A model generated the notes under the pieces. It was not told where the DNA came from and made no database searches. It saw only the letters and a program-made list of their open reading frames with translations. A stretch of DNA of 22,312 nt from Bacteroides sp. Its GTDB lineage: Bacteria; Bacteroidota; Bacteroidia; Bacteroidales; Bacteroidaceae. The DNA lies in the NCBI GenBank assembly GCA_030151635.1, contig JASLDF010000153.1:1-22312 (forward strand). Direction: 5' to 3'. Below, piece after piece: positions 1 through 6,980 of this stretch; the first letter of the stretch is position 1; each line of letters opens with the position of its first letter. Both the position numbers and the translations under genes were made by a program.

Positions 1-518
1 GCAGCTTTACTCATTGGAATATTGTAAGCGGCACCTACTTGAAAATGGCTAAACAGAGTTAAACCAGCACCAATATTCAAGCCTACACGCATATCTTCAC
101 TTTTATATTTTTGACCTTCAAACTTAGTGCTCTTACTAAAATCAAAGAAGAAGTTAGGACCAGCGGCCAAGTACATACCAATCAAGCTTGAAAAGCCAAT
201 ATTGTATTTTAAGTTAACAGGTATATCTACCCCCCATTGTTTGAAGTCTTTCCCGTTATTTTGATGAGTAACTCTAGTTTTCTGAGTTGTAATTAATGCA
301 GAAGCATCAACACCTAACCCCAATATTGGTAGTCTAAAGTCCACAGTAGGTCCTAGAACAAATCCCGTTCTATTACTTGTTTTAAAGTTATCGGACAAGT
401 TTTTCAATGATAACTCGGTCATATTAATCCCACCTTTAACACCAAATTTAATTTGAGCATTTGCTGTAGCTCCGAATATTAAGAACGCTACGAGCAATAA
501 AATGAAATGTTTTTTCAT
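1..518 (-). CDS. Outer-membrane beta-barrel protein, N-terminal part (porin/PorT-like)
   Basis: This gene is cut by the left edge of the window: 172 codons are visible and the C-terminus is missing. It begins with a clear Sec signal peptide (MKKHFILLLVAFLIFGATANA), with predicted cleavage just before QIKFGVKGG. The mature part shows the alternating polar/apolar strands, glycine turns and aromatic girdles of the small OMP_b-brl / PorT-like family common in Bacteroidota, for example GVKGGINMTEL near the start and RVGLNIGAGLTLF further on. Members are usually about 200-250 residues, so most of the barrel is present. It should sit in the outer membrane; no specific substrate or partner can be read from it. 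The ATG at 518 is chosen because it places the signal peptide at the very N-terminus. A terminator of the upstream gene and a TATATTTG promoter element lie just before it. Confidence 0.85.
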   Translation of the reverse strand, partial: MKKHFILLLVAFLIFGATANAQIKFGVKGGINMTELSLKNLSDNFKTSNRTGFVLGPTVDFRLPILGLGVDASALITTQKTRVTHQNNGKDFKQWGVDIPVNLKYNIGFSSLIGMYLAAGPNFFFDFSKSTKFEGQKYKSEDMRVGLNIGAGLTLFSHFQVGAAYNIPMSKA

Positions 519-565
519 AAATAATATGTAATTAATTTATTTTTATTCACATCTACGATTATAAA

Positions 566-573
566 CAAATATA
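566..573 (-). promoter_or_regulatory. Candidate -7 promoter element (TATATTTG) for the outer-membrane protein
   Basis: An exact match to the Bacteroidota -7 consensus TAnnTTTG lies 48 nt upstream of the ATG at 518. No TTG is seen at the expected -33 distance. The element is inside the 3' edge of the terminator stem at 568-606, so a promoter here would share sequence with the hairpin that ends the DUF2795 transcript. Confidence 0.4.
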
Positions 574-606
574 GGCGATAAAGTTCATTTCTTTATCGCC
601 TATATT
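568..606 (-). terminator. Hairpin terminator after the DUF2795 gene
   Basis: The stem is a perfect 16-bp inverted repeat (568-583 with 591-606) around a 7-nt loop (584-590). It starts 16 nt past the DUF2795 stop codon. The following stretch on the minus strand (ATTTGTTTATAA) is T-rich but not a pure T-tract. It lies between two genes of the same orientation and separates their transcripts. Confidence 0.75.
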
Positions 607-621
607 AATTAACTCAGAGAA

Positions 622-843
622 TTAATATTCGTCTTCGTTAAATAAGAAATCTTCTTTACTTGGGTAATCAGGCCAAATATCTTCGATACTTTCGTATACT
701 TCGCCTTCATCTTCCATTTCTTGAAGATTTTCAATAACTTCTAGTGGTGCTCCAGAACGCATACCAAAATCAATTAATTCGTCTTTAGTTGCAGGCCATG
801 GTGCATCTTCTAATTTCGACGCTAGTTCTAATGTCCAATACAT
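622..843 (-). CDS. DUF2795 family small acidic protein
   Basis: This 73-residue protein has no signal peptide or membrane segment, so it is cytoplasmic. It matches the DUF2795 family as I know it from Bacteroidota, where the sequence is almost invariant: MYWTLELASKLEDAPWPATKD at the start and an EDIWPDYPSKEDFLFNEDEY ending are typical. It is strongly acidic, with many Glu and Asp residues in the second half. The function is unknown; the conservation suggests a basic cellular role, but no reaction can be assigned. It has its own promoter (898-927) and terminator (568-606), so it is probably a separate transcript. Confidence 0.9.
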   Translation of the reverse strand: MYWTLELASKLEDAPWPATKDELIDFGMRSGAPLEVIENLQEMEDEGEVYESIEDIWPDYPSKEDFLFNEDEY

Positions 844-897
844 AGTTTCAGTCTATTTTTATTTATTGATATTAATTTTCCTTTTTTATTAAGCGCA

Positions 898-927
898 CAA
901 ATATAGGATAATATCCATCATTTGCAA
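898..927 (-). promoter_or_regulatory. Promoter of the DUF2795 gene (-33 TTG, -7 TATATTTG)
   Basis: On the minus strand, TTG (927-925) is followed after 19 nt by TATATTTG (905-898), a full match to the Bacteroidota sigma factor consensus. The predicted start site is near 891, giving a leader of about 48 nt. The -33 lies inside the last codons of the adenosyltransferase gene. A small palindrome, GGATAATATCC (906-916), fills the spacer next to the -7 and could be an operator, but this is speculative. Confidence 0.65.
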
Positions 928-1481
928 TTTGTATCCCAGAATATTTCGTTTTTACCCTCTTCTACATTCAATTTGCGAGAAAGTACAAAGAAAAAGTCTG
1001 ATAAACGATTCACGTATGCCAATAGCTCAGGCGAAACTTGAACAACATCAGCGAGTTCCAAGATTCTTCTTTCCGCTCTTCTACAAACTGTTCTACAAAC
1101 ATGAGCTTGTCCTGAAGACACGCCACCACCAGGCAGTACAAACATCTTTAAAGGAGGTAACTTAGAATCCATTTCATCAATGAATAATTCAATCTCTTCA
1201 ATTTCACTAGGCAAAATAACACTTGTTTTATGTAATTCTATTTTTGTCTGATCCGTAGCAAGATGAGAACCAACATCAAAAAGCTTATTTTGCATTTTAC
1301 GTAAAAACTCTTTGTCTTTATCTTCAGAAACATAAGCCCACAATAGACCTACATGCGAATTTAATTCGTCGATAGTACCATAAGCCTCAAGGCGAATGTT
1401 GTATTTTTCAACACGTGTACCACCAATTAAGCTTGTTTTTCCTTTATCACCTGTTTTTGTATAGATAATACTCTTCTTCAT
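918..1481 (-). CDS. Cob(I)alamin adenosyltransferase, PduO type
   Basis: The protein transfers the 5'-deoxyadenosyl group of ATP to cob(I)alamin, giving adenosylcobalamin in the cytoplasm. It has 187 residues, the usual size for the PduO (ATR) family. The ATP-binding N-terminal signature TKTGDKGKTSLIGG is at residues 8-21. The conserved arginine-rich helix VCRTVCRRAERRI is at 128-140, followed by YVNRLSDFFFVLSR at 156-169 with the conserved Asn and Asp near the active site. No C-terminal fusion domain is present. The gene begins 41 nt after the stop of the methyltransferase-like gene upstream and is probably co-transcribed with it. No cobalamin riboswitch is visible upstream. Product family is firm; the exact symbol (pduO or cobO) depends on convention. 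Confidence 0.93.
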   Translation of the reverse strand: MKKSIIYTKTGDKGKTSLIGGTRVEKYNIRLEAYGTIDELNSHVGLLWAYVSEDKDKEFLRKMQNKLFDVGSHLATDQTKIELHKTSVILPSEIEEIELFIDEMDSKLPPLKMFVLPGGGVSSGQAHVCRTVCRRAERRILELADVVQVSPELLAYVNRLSDFFFVLSRKLNVEEGKNEIFWDTNCK

Positions 1482-1522
1482 GGGTAAATGATTATTGATT
1501 ATTATAATATAAGGTATAACGT

Positions 1523-2095
1523 TTAGAAATTTACAATATAATCTTGTTTATTCTTCTCTTTATCGAAAAATAAAATCCCTAAGTCATACAAATCAAAGGA
1601 AATTCCTGCCTTTTCATGCGAAATAAAGGAATCCCAATATTGCTTGAATTGCTTTGAATATCCAATTCCATATATTACTAGAATTGAATTCGTGCTAATT
1701 TGTTCAATTACACCCGAGATATCTTCTTTTAGATCCAATTCTGAGGGAACAATATAGATAAAATCGGCTTCTTCACATGATGTGGATTTATTAATTCGAA
1801 CATCTGATTTAGCCCAACAGAAGACATCCGAAATATCTGGAGTTGACGATAAATAAAGAATAGATTTTGGCTGATGGTAATTAACCAATCGAAAGAGGAG
1901 TTTACATACCCGATTAGACTCTGCTTTAGCCTTGGGAAGCTGATTTATTTTATCGTAGTTGTAATATTGACCACGCTCAAAAAGAACTTTAGTTATAAAA
2001 TTAAATGCAAAGGGTGAATGAACACCATATCCTCTACGCTGTCTAAATCTCTTTAACCAAACCTTACAATGAGTAAATAAACTTTTCTTATACAT
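1523..2095 (-). CDS. Methyltransferase-like protein with degenerate SAM motif
   Basis: I read this as 190 residues from ATG 2095 (MYKKSLF). The reading frame is open up to 2164, but the extra part would run straight through the GH92 terminator hairpin (2108-2135), so the upstream start is unlikely. The region RQRRGYGVHSPFAFNFI (residues 18-34) is the hallmark of a Bacteroidota family annotated as class I SAM-dependent methyltransferases, and the C-terminal DLYDLGILFFDKEK also fits. Where relatives have a glycine-rich SAM loop (like EIGTSLG), this protein reads LYLSSTPDIS, and the following acidic position is poorly kept. It may therefore not bind SAM. The substrate of the family is unknown to me. 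It precedes the cobalamin adenosyltransferase by 41 nt. No promoter fits between the terminator and the start, so transcription may depend on read-through from the GH92 gene. Confidence 0.7.
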   Translation of the reverse strand: MYKKSLFTHCKVWLKRFRQRRGYGVHSPFAFNFITKVLFERGQYYNYDKINQLPKAKAESNRVCKLLFRLVNYHQPKSILYLSSTPDISDVFCWAKSDVRINKSTSCEEADFIYIVPSELDLKEDISGVIEQISTNSILVIYGIGYSKQFKQYWDSFISHEKAGISFDLYDLGILFFDKEKNKQDYIVNF

Positions 2096-2107
2096 AATAT
2101 AACAAAG

Positions 2108-2135
2108 AACGGAGTAGAATGCTCTACTCCGTTTT
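2108..2135 (-). terminator. Hairpin terminator after the GH92 gene
   Basis: An 11-bp perfect stem (2108-2118 with 2123-2133) closes a 4-nt loop, about 30 nt after the GH92 stop. The minus-strand continuation is CTTTGTTATATTATG, moderately T-rich and running into the ATG of the next gene. Its position argues that the next gene starts at 2095 and not at 2164. Confidence 0.75.
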
Positions 2136-2165
2136 AATATAATTAGTTGTGAATTAATAAACAAA

Positions 2166-4439
2166 TTACTTTTCGTTCGAGAACGAGTATGGGAAGTTTT
2201 CTTCCTTTACACCACGCTCAGTATTGGGTTTATTATCCATGACATATTTTACGTTAGCACCTTCTACAAAGATATTATGTTTGAAGAAGTTATTATTATA
2301 AACCTTGCCATTTAATTCAATTTCTTTAATGTAACGATTATCTACATTGTTATTAACACCCTCTAAAACAACTTGTTTTCCATTTTCTAAATGAATTGTA
2401 GCTTTCTTGAATAAAGGTGATCCTATCACATATTCATCAGTTCCAGGACATACTGGATAAAATCCTAACGCTGAGAATACATACCATGCCGATGTTTGTC
2501 CGTTATCTTCATCACCACAATACCCATCAGGATTAGCCGTATATAGGCGATCCATTACTTCACGATTCCAGTATTGGGCTTTCCATGGTTCTCCTGCGTA
2601 GTTATAAAGATAAATCATATGTTGGATAGGTTGATTACCATGTGCATAATTACCCATATTCATAACTTGCATCTCTCTAATTTCATGAATTACGAAACCA
2701 TAATAACTTTCATCAAATAATGGAGGAACACTAAATACTGAATCTAACATGGCATTAAATACAGGCTTGCCACCCATCAGATTAATTAAACCTGCAGGAT
2801 CATGAAAAACAGACCAAGTATAGTGCCAACTGTTTCCTTCCGTAAAAGCATCTCCCCATTTTAATGGATTGAAAGGAGTTTGGAAAGAACCATCTTTGTT
2901 TTTCCCACGCATTAAATTATGCTCTTTATCAAATAAATGTTTGTAATTAAATGCACGAGCTTTAAATGGTTTCAACTCTTTCTTAGACTTACCTAAAGCT
3001 TTGCCTAATTGATAAATGGTCCAATCGTTGTATGCATATTCTAATGTACGAGCTGCATTTTCATTGATATTGACATCATAAGGCACATACCCAAGCTTAT
3101 TGTAGAATTCAAATCCTTTTCTACCAGTCGAACCAATTTCAGGATGCACCGAATTAGCTCCATGTACTACAGCCTGCCATATGGTTTCAATATCATTTAC
3201 ATGAACCCCTTTTAAATAAGCATCTGCAACAATAGAAGCCGAGTTGTTACCAACCATACAATCTCTATGTCCTGGGCTAGCCCATTCTGGCAAGAATCCA
3301 CTTTCTTTATATGTATTAACTAATCCTTCTTGAATCTTCAAGTTTTCTGATGGATAAAGTACATTTAAAAGAGGAAAAAGACTTCTAAACGTATCCCAAA
3401 AACCAGTATCTGTATACATATACCCAGGAAGTACCTCTCCATTATATGGACTATAATGCATTACTTTACCTTCGGCATCTAATTCATAAAAACTTCGTGG
3501 AAACAATACAGAGCGGTATAAACATGAATAAAAAGTACGAAGATTATCAATATTATCATCTTCAATTTCAATACGACCAAGAACGTCGTTCCACTTAGCC
3601 TTAGAAGTTTGCTTTAAGTCTTCAAAAGAACTATTACCTAGTTCTTTTAGATTTAACTCTGCCTGCTCAATACTAATAAAAGAAGAAGCTACTTTAACAA
3701 ACACCTCTTCACCACGATTGGTGTTAAAAGTGACAATAGCCCCAGAATGGTCCGATTTATTATCTAATTGGCTTGTTAATTCCGCATTATTCACACCTTG
3801 AGCAGAAGTGAAAGATTTACTAAATTCCAATACAAAATAATTCTTGAAATTTTCTGGTACACCCCCACTATTCTTTGTTGTGTAACCAATAATTTTATTT
3901 TGCTCTGGAAGAATCTTTACATAAGAACCTTTATCAAACGCATCGACAATGATGTTAGATTGATTACTTTTTGGAAAGGTGATTTTAAAAAGAGCCGCTC
4001 TAGAGGTGGGTACTACTTCTGTTACGACATCATAGTCGGCTAAATATACTTTATAAAAGTAAGGAGATGCAACTTCAGCTTTATGAGAAAACCAACTAGC
4101 ACGTTGTTCTTCATCAAAGATAGGTTCACCAACTTGAGGCATAATAGAAAATTGACCGTAATCATTGATCCATGGACTAGGCTGATGTGTTTGTTTGAAG
4201 CCACGAATTTTATCGGCATCATAACTGTAGGTCCATCCATCTCCCATTTTACCGGTTTGAGGAGTCCAAAAATTCATACCCCAAGGAAGGGCAATAGCAG
4301 GGTAAGTGTTCCCATTTGAAAAAGAGTGCTTAGACTGCGTTCCAACTAAAATACTCACATAGTCAACAGGACTATTATTTTTAGCTTGAAGAGAACACGC
4401 AATAAGCAGAAAAACGAATAAGCTTTTAAACTTCATCAT
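2166..4439 (-). CDS. GH92 alpha-mannosidase, exported
   Basis: This 757-residue protein is a glycoside hydrolase family 92 enzyme; known members are calcium-dependent exo-acting alpha-mannosidases (often alpha-1,2) that trim N-glycans or yeast mannan. Family motifs run in order: GNTYPAIALPWGMNFWTP (43-60), WTYSYDADKIRGFKQTHQPS (69-88), TGFWDTFRSLFPLL (345-358), TEGNSWHYTW (533-542) and GYCGDEDNGQTSAWYVF (639-655). By analogy with characterised members, Glu534 would be the general acid and Asp643/Asp645 the base pair. The N-terminus is an export signal. LIAC (12-15) fits a lipobox, so it may be a surface lipoprotein, but cleavage after CSLQA is also possible. Two ATGs (4439, 4436) are adjacent. 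There is no SusC/SusD pair or regulator next to it, so it is not in a visible polysaccharide utilisation locus. Confidence 0.95.
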   Translation of the reverse strand: MMKFKSLFVFLLIACSLQAKNNSPVDYVSILVGTQSKHSFSNGNTYPAIALPWGMNFWTPQTGKMGDGWTYSYDADKIRGFKQTHQPSPWINDYGQFSIMPQVGEPIFDEEQRASWFSHKAEVASPYFYKVYLADYDVVTEVVPTSRAALFKITFPKSNQSNIIVDAFDKGSYVKILPEQNKIIGYTTKNSGGVPENFKNYFVLEFSKSFTSAQGVNNAELTSQLDNKSDHSGAIVTFNTNRGEEVFVKVASSFISIEQAELNLKELGNSSFEDLKQTSKAKWNDVLGRIEIEDDNIDNLRTFYSCLYRSVLFPRSFYELDAEGKVMHYSPYNGEVLPGYMYTDTGFWDTFRSLFPLLNVLYPSENLKIQEGLVNTYKESGFLPEWASPGHRDCMVGNNSASIVADAYLKGVHVNDIETIWQAVVHGANSVHPEIGSTGRKGFEFYNKLGYVPYDVNINENAARTLEYAYNDWTIYQLGKALGKSKKELKPFKARAFNYKHLFDKEHNLMRGKNKDGSFQTPFNPLKWGDAFTEGNSWHYTWSVFHDPAGLINLMGGKPVFNAMLDSVFSVPPLFDESYYGFVIHEIREMQVMNMGNYAHGNQPIQHMIYLYNYAGEPWKAQYWNREVMDRLYTANPDGYCGDEDNGQTSAWYVFSALGFYPVCPGTDEYVIGSPLFKKATIHLENGKQVVLEGVNNNVDNRYIKEIELNGKVYNNNFFKHNIFVEGANVKYVMDNKPNTERGVKEENFPYSFSNEK

Positions 4440-4638
4440 GAATCAATTTTTTATATTTTAATTGATAAGGAGTTAAAATCCGTACCAAAGTATTAGATTC
4501 TTCAAACATACAGAAATTGATTCAAAATTCAGATTTTCAATCGAATGCATTTAGTATACAAAATATAAAAAACTCAAAAAAAGGTAGTATTGAAATATAT
4601 CATCATTAAAAAGTGAGACTATTAAAGGTGTCATAAGG

Positions 4639-4668
4639 TTATATTATAGCTTCCAAGCCATAATATAA
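4639..4668. other. AT-rich hairpin in the 355-nt gap between GH92 and tRNA-Leu
   Basis: The gap 4440-4794 has no credible gene. Apart from the tRNA terminator it holds one clear structure: a 12-bp inverted repeat (4639-4650 with 4657-4668) with one mismatch (4648/4659) and a 6-nt loop TTCCAA. It has no T-tract on either strand, so it is not an obvious terminator. No good TAnnTTTG promoter for GH92 was found; TATATTTTG (4567-4559, minus strand) has one base too many in its spacer. Confidence 0.35.
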
Positions 4669-4756
4669 ACAACTAGTTATAAGATATATATAAAAGAGCT
4701 TATGAGCTGAAGGTGCAGTTGCTATATTATTCTCTTAAAGTAAACTTTGAGAAATA

Positions 4757-4793
4757 AAAAAAGCCTCCTAATCTTAAAGATTAAGAGGCTTTT
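4757..4793 (-). terminator. Terminator of tRNA-Leu
   Basis: Directly after the tRNA 3' end on the minus strand, AAGCCTC pairs with GAGGCTT, with an inner stem of TAATCTT and its complement and a run of T residues at the end (4762-4756). This is a classical intrinsic terminator. The plus strand also ends in T residues, so it may act weakly in both directions. Confidence 0.85.
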
Positions 4794-4794
4794 G

Positions 4795-4876
4795 TGCCCA
4801 GACCCGGGATCGAACCGGGATGGATTGCTCCACTGGTGTTTGAGACCAGCGCGTCTACCGATTCCGCCATCTGGGC
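4795..4876 (-). tRNA. tRNA-Leu, anticodon CAA
   Basis: The 82-nt cloverleaf has a 7-bp acceptor stem (GCCCAGA with TCTGGGC, discriminator A). The anticodon stem is CTGGT/ACCAG around the loop CTCAAAC, giving anticodon CAA, which reads UUG. A class II variable arm of 12 nt (TGGA-GCAA-TCCA) and a TTCGATC T-loop follow. The 3' CCA is not encoded: the next bases on the minus strand are CAA. It has its own promoter and terminator and stands alone. Confidence 0.95.
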
Positions 4877-4886
4877 ATTGCGTGTG

Positions 4887-4916
4887 CAAATATACCGCTT
4901 TTTTTTTTACCACCAA
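4887..4916 (-). promoter_or_regulatory. Promoter of tRNA-Leu (-33 TTG, -7 TATATTTG)
   Basis: On the minus strand, TTG (4916-4914) and TATATTTG (4894-4887) are 19 nt apart, the same geometry as the DUF2795 promoter. The -7 ends 10 nt before the mature tRNA 5' end, so the 5' leader would be only a few nucleotides. The spacer contains a long A-run. Confidence 0.7.
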
Positions 4917-5021
4917 CAAAAATGGAAAAAAAGAATCTATTATTTTTCCCATTTTCTGTTTAAACCTTTTAGGTTAAAAAAAATAACCCTATTTTAGCAG
5001 AAACTAATAAAATTTGTCAAC

Positions 5022-6104
5022 ATGATTAATCAAAATAACTACTGCGTGATTATGAGCGGTGGCGTAGGTAGTAGATTTTGGCCATTTAGCCGAAAAAATT
5101 ATCCAAAGCAGTTCTTAGACTTTTTTGGTACAGGAAAATCTTTATTACAACTAACTTATGATCGTTTCATCAAGATTATTCCTAAAGAGAATATCATCAT
5201 TGTTACTAACAAAAGTTACAAAGACCTTGTTATGGAGCAATTGCCTGATATCAACGAAAAGCAAATTTTATTAGAGCCTGCACGCAGAAACACCGCTCCA
5301 TGTATTGCTTGGGCTTCTTATCATATTAAATCTAAAAATCCTAATGCCAATATTGTTGTAGCTCCTTCGGATCATCTTATATTAAAAGAAAATGATTTTT
5401 TAGAGTTGATTAACAAAGGTCTTTCTCTTGTTGAAAATGAGAACACACTTCTAACATTAGGTATTAAACCAAATAGACCAGAAACTGGATATGGCTACAT
5501 TCAAGTTAACGGACAGATTAAAGAGAACCTATATAAGGTAAAAACATTTACAGAAAAGCCCCAGCTTGAATTAGCAAAAGTATTTCTAGAGAGTGGGGAA
5601 TTCTACTGGAACTCGGGTATTTTTATGTGGAATGTAAATTCTATTTTAAATGCCATTGAAAAACTACTTCCTGAAGTGGCTACAAAACTAGGATCAGATC
5701 AAAGTGTTTACAATACACCAAAAGAACAAGCATTCATTGACGATGCATTTGCTGCTTGTCCTAATGTTTCTATTGACTTTGGAATTATGGAAAAAGCCAA
5801 TAACGTATGCGTACTATTAGGCGATTTTGGTTGGTCGGATTTAGGTACTTGGGATTCTCTATATGATCTTTCTGAAAAAGATGAAGATAGAAATGCTACT
5901 TTAAAAGGAAATGCGGTTTATTATGAATCTAAAAACAATATTGTAGTTCTTCCTAAAGATCGACTAGCTGTTGTTGAAGGACTAGAAAATTACTTAATAG
6001 CCGAGTCTGGTAATGTTCTATTGATTTGCAAAAAAGATCATGAACAAGAAATTAGAAAATATGTAAATGATGTTCACCTTAAATTTGGTGAAGATTTTAT
6101 TTAG
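5022..6104 (+). CDS. manC: Mannose-1-phosphate guanylyltransferase
   Basis: This 360-residue cytoplasmic nucleotidyltransferase makes GDP-mannose from GTP and mannose-1-phosphate, feeding GDP-fucose and surface glycan synthesis. The pyrophosphorylase signature is at residues 11-34: SGGVGSRFWPFSRKNYPKQF. Then come EPARRNTAPCIAW, the metal-site VAPSDHLI, ETGYGYIQ, FTEKP, WNSGIFMW and FGWSDLGTWDSL, all standard for the GMP family. The fused phosphomannose isomerase domain found in about 480-residue type II enzymes is absent, as is usual in Bacteroidota. It is the only plus-strand gene left of 10 kb and is monocistronic. A palindromic terminator follows 2 nt after its stop. No convincing promoter was found; the leader is AT-rich with no Shine-Dalgarno sequence. 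Confidence 0.93.
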   Translation: MINQNNYCVIMSGGVGSRFWPFSRKNYPKQFLDFFGTGKSLLQLTYDRFIKIIPKENIIIVTNKSYKDLVMEQLPDINEKQILLEPARRNTAPCIAWASYHIKSKNPNANIVVAPSDHLILKENDFLELINKGLSLVENENTLLTLGIKPNRPETGYGYIQVNGQIKENLYKVKTFTEKPQLELAKVFLESGEFYWNSGIFMWNVNSILNAIEKLLPEVATKLGSDQSVYNTPKEQAFIDDAFAACPNVSIDFGIMEKANNVCVLLGDFGWSDLGTWDSLYDLSEKDEDRNATLKGNAVYYESKNNIVVLPKDRLAVVEGLENYLIAESGNVLLICKKDHEQEIRKYVNDVHLKFGEDFI

Positions 6105-6106
6105 AG

Positions 6107-6146
6107 AAACAATAAAGGCTACGATATATCGTAGCCTTTATTGTTT
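6107..6146. terminator. Bidirectional terminator between manC and the radical SAM gene
   Basis: The 40 nt form a perfect palindrome with two 20-nt arms (6107-6126 and 6127-6146). The core is AAAGGCTACGAT and its complement, flanked by A-runs on one side and T-runs on the other, so each strand reads as GC stem plus T-tract. It fills nearly the whole gap: manC stops at 6104 and the radical SAM stop codon begins at 6147. Confidence 0.93.
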
Positions 6147-6920
6147 TTAGTAGGATATTTGCACCTTTATATTCTCGTTAATCAACAATTCACCTATTCG
6201 ATTCAATTCTTCTTTAGTCGCTTTCTCAAGCGTGTTTATCGGTGTTTCACGATCAATAGTATAAATCATGACCTCTCTTGGTTTTATTTGTTTCACCGCA
6301 TCAATCCATGGTAATACAAACTTATCATCCGTGTTATTAACATCAACTCCATCAACCGAACCTTTTAAAAACATTGTTTGAATAATACACGCACCTTCAA
6401 ATTTTTTCATGTTTTCAATGACATTATTCACCTTGTAACTTACGTTAGGTCGATTAACTCGTTGAATAAAATCCATATTAACAGTATCTAGTTTCAACAA
6501 GTTATTATCAACAAGTTTTAAAGCTTCAACTACCGACTCTTTATTGAGATGAACGGCATTGGTCAATACACTAACTTTAGCTAGAGGAGCATATAGGTCT
6601 CTTAACTCTATTGTATTTTTAATTATGGACAAAAAATCAGGATGAATTGTTGGCTCACCATTACCAGCAAAGGTTATCACATCCGGCAGTTTTCCTTCAC
6701 TTTGCATGATTATCAATTGTTTCTTCAAACCTTGCTTTACCTCATCAACAGTTGGTAGTTTTGATTTTGTACGACGCTCTTCATTTAGTCCACACTCACA
6801 GTATGCACAATCAAATGAACAGAATTTTCCATCAGCAGGTAGTAAATTAACTCCCAATGACACTCCTAATCTACGAGATTGAATAGGCCCAAAAATAGGC
6901 GAAGGATAAATAATAGTCAT
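6147..6920 (-). CDS. Radical SAM protein (COG0731-like)
   Basis: The protein has 257 residues from ATG 6920. A longer reading from TTG at 6932 is possible, but would leave almost no leader after the promoter element at 6945-6952. The 4Fe-4S cluster motif CX3CX2C is at Cys34, Cys38 and Cys41 (CSFDCAYC), and a fourth cysteine follows at 43. The segment IFGPIQSRRLGVSLGVNLLP before it and TFAGNGEPTIHP (the GGEP-like SAM-ribose motif) are typical of the COG0731 group of Fe-S oxidoreductases. These are related to wyosine-base enzymes, but the bacterial members have no settled function. No accessory domain such as SPASM is present. It should use SAM and a reductant to start a radical reaction in the cytoplasm; the substrate cannot be told from the sequence. 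It is monocistronic. Confidence 0.85.
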   Translation of the reverse strand: MTIIYPSPIFGPIQSRRLGVSLGVNLLPADGKFCSFDCAYCECGLNEERRTKSKLPTVDEVKQGLKKQLIIMQSEGKLPDVITFAGNGEPTIHPDFLSIIKNTIELRDLYAPLAKVSVLTNAVHLNKESVVEALKLVDNNLLKLDTVNMDFIQRVNRPNVSYKVNNVIENMKKFEGACIIQTMFLKGSVDGVDVNNTDDKFVLPWIDAVKQIKPREVMIYTIDRETPINTLEKATKEELNRIGELLINENIKVQISY

Positions 6921-6944
6921 AGTTTTCAACAATATATGTTCCTA

Positions 6945-6952
6945 CAAATATA
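6945..6952 (-). promoter_or_regulatory. Candidate -7 element (TATATTTG) for the radical SAM gene
   Basis: An exact TATATTTG on the minus strand, 24 nt upstream of ATG 6920, would place transcription start near 6938. No TTG is seen at the -33 position. It supports the ATG start over the TTG at 6932. Confidence 0.5.
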
Positions 6953-6980
6953 CTAAGGAAGTCAGCTTAAAGGAATAATA

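Noticed and set aside
1482..1522. Cobalamin riboswitch before the adenosyltransferase gene
   Set aside because: The gap is only 41 nt and shows no B12-box or complex fold.
2096..2164. N-terminal extension of the methyltransferase-like protein to 213 residues
   Set aside because: It would be coded by the GH92 terminator hairpin and matches nothing in the family; ATG 2095 is preferred.
2166..4439. Polysaccharide utilisation locus around GH92
   Set aside because: No SusC/SusD pair, sensor or further glycoside hydrolase is present on either side in this window.
4722..4997. Three open reading frames of 67-76 codons on both strands
   Set aside because: They run through tRNA-Leu and its terminator; the translations are simply readings of the tRNA.
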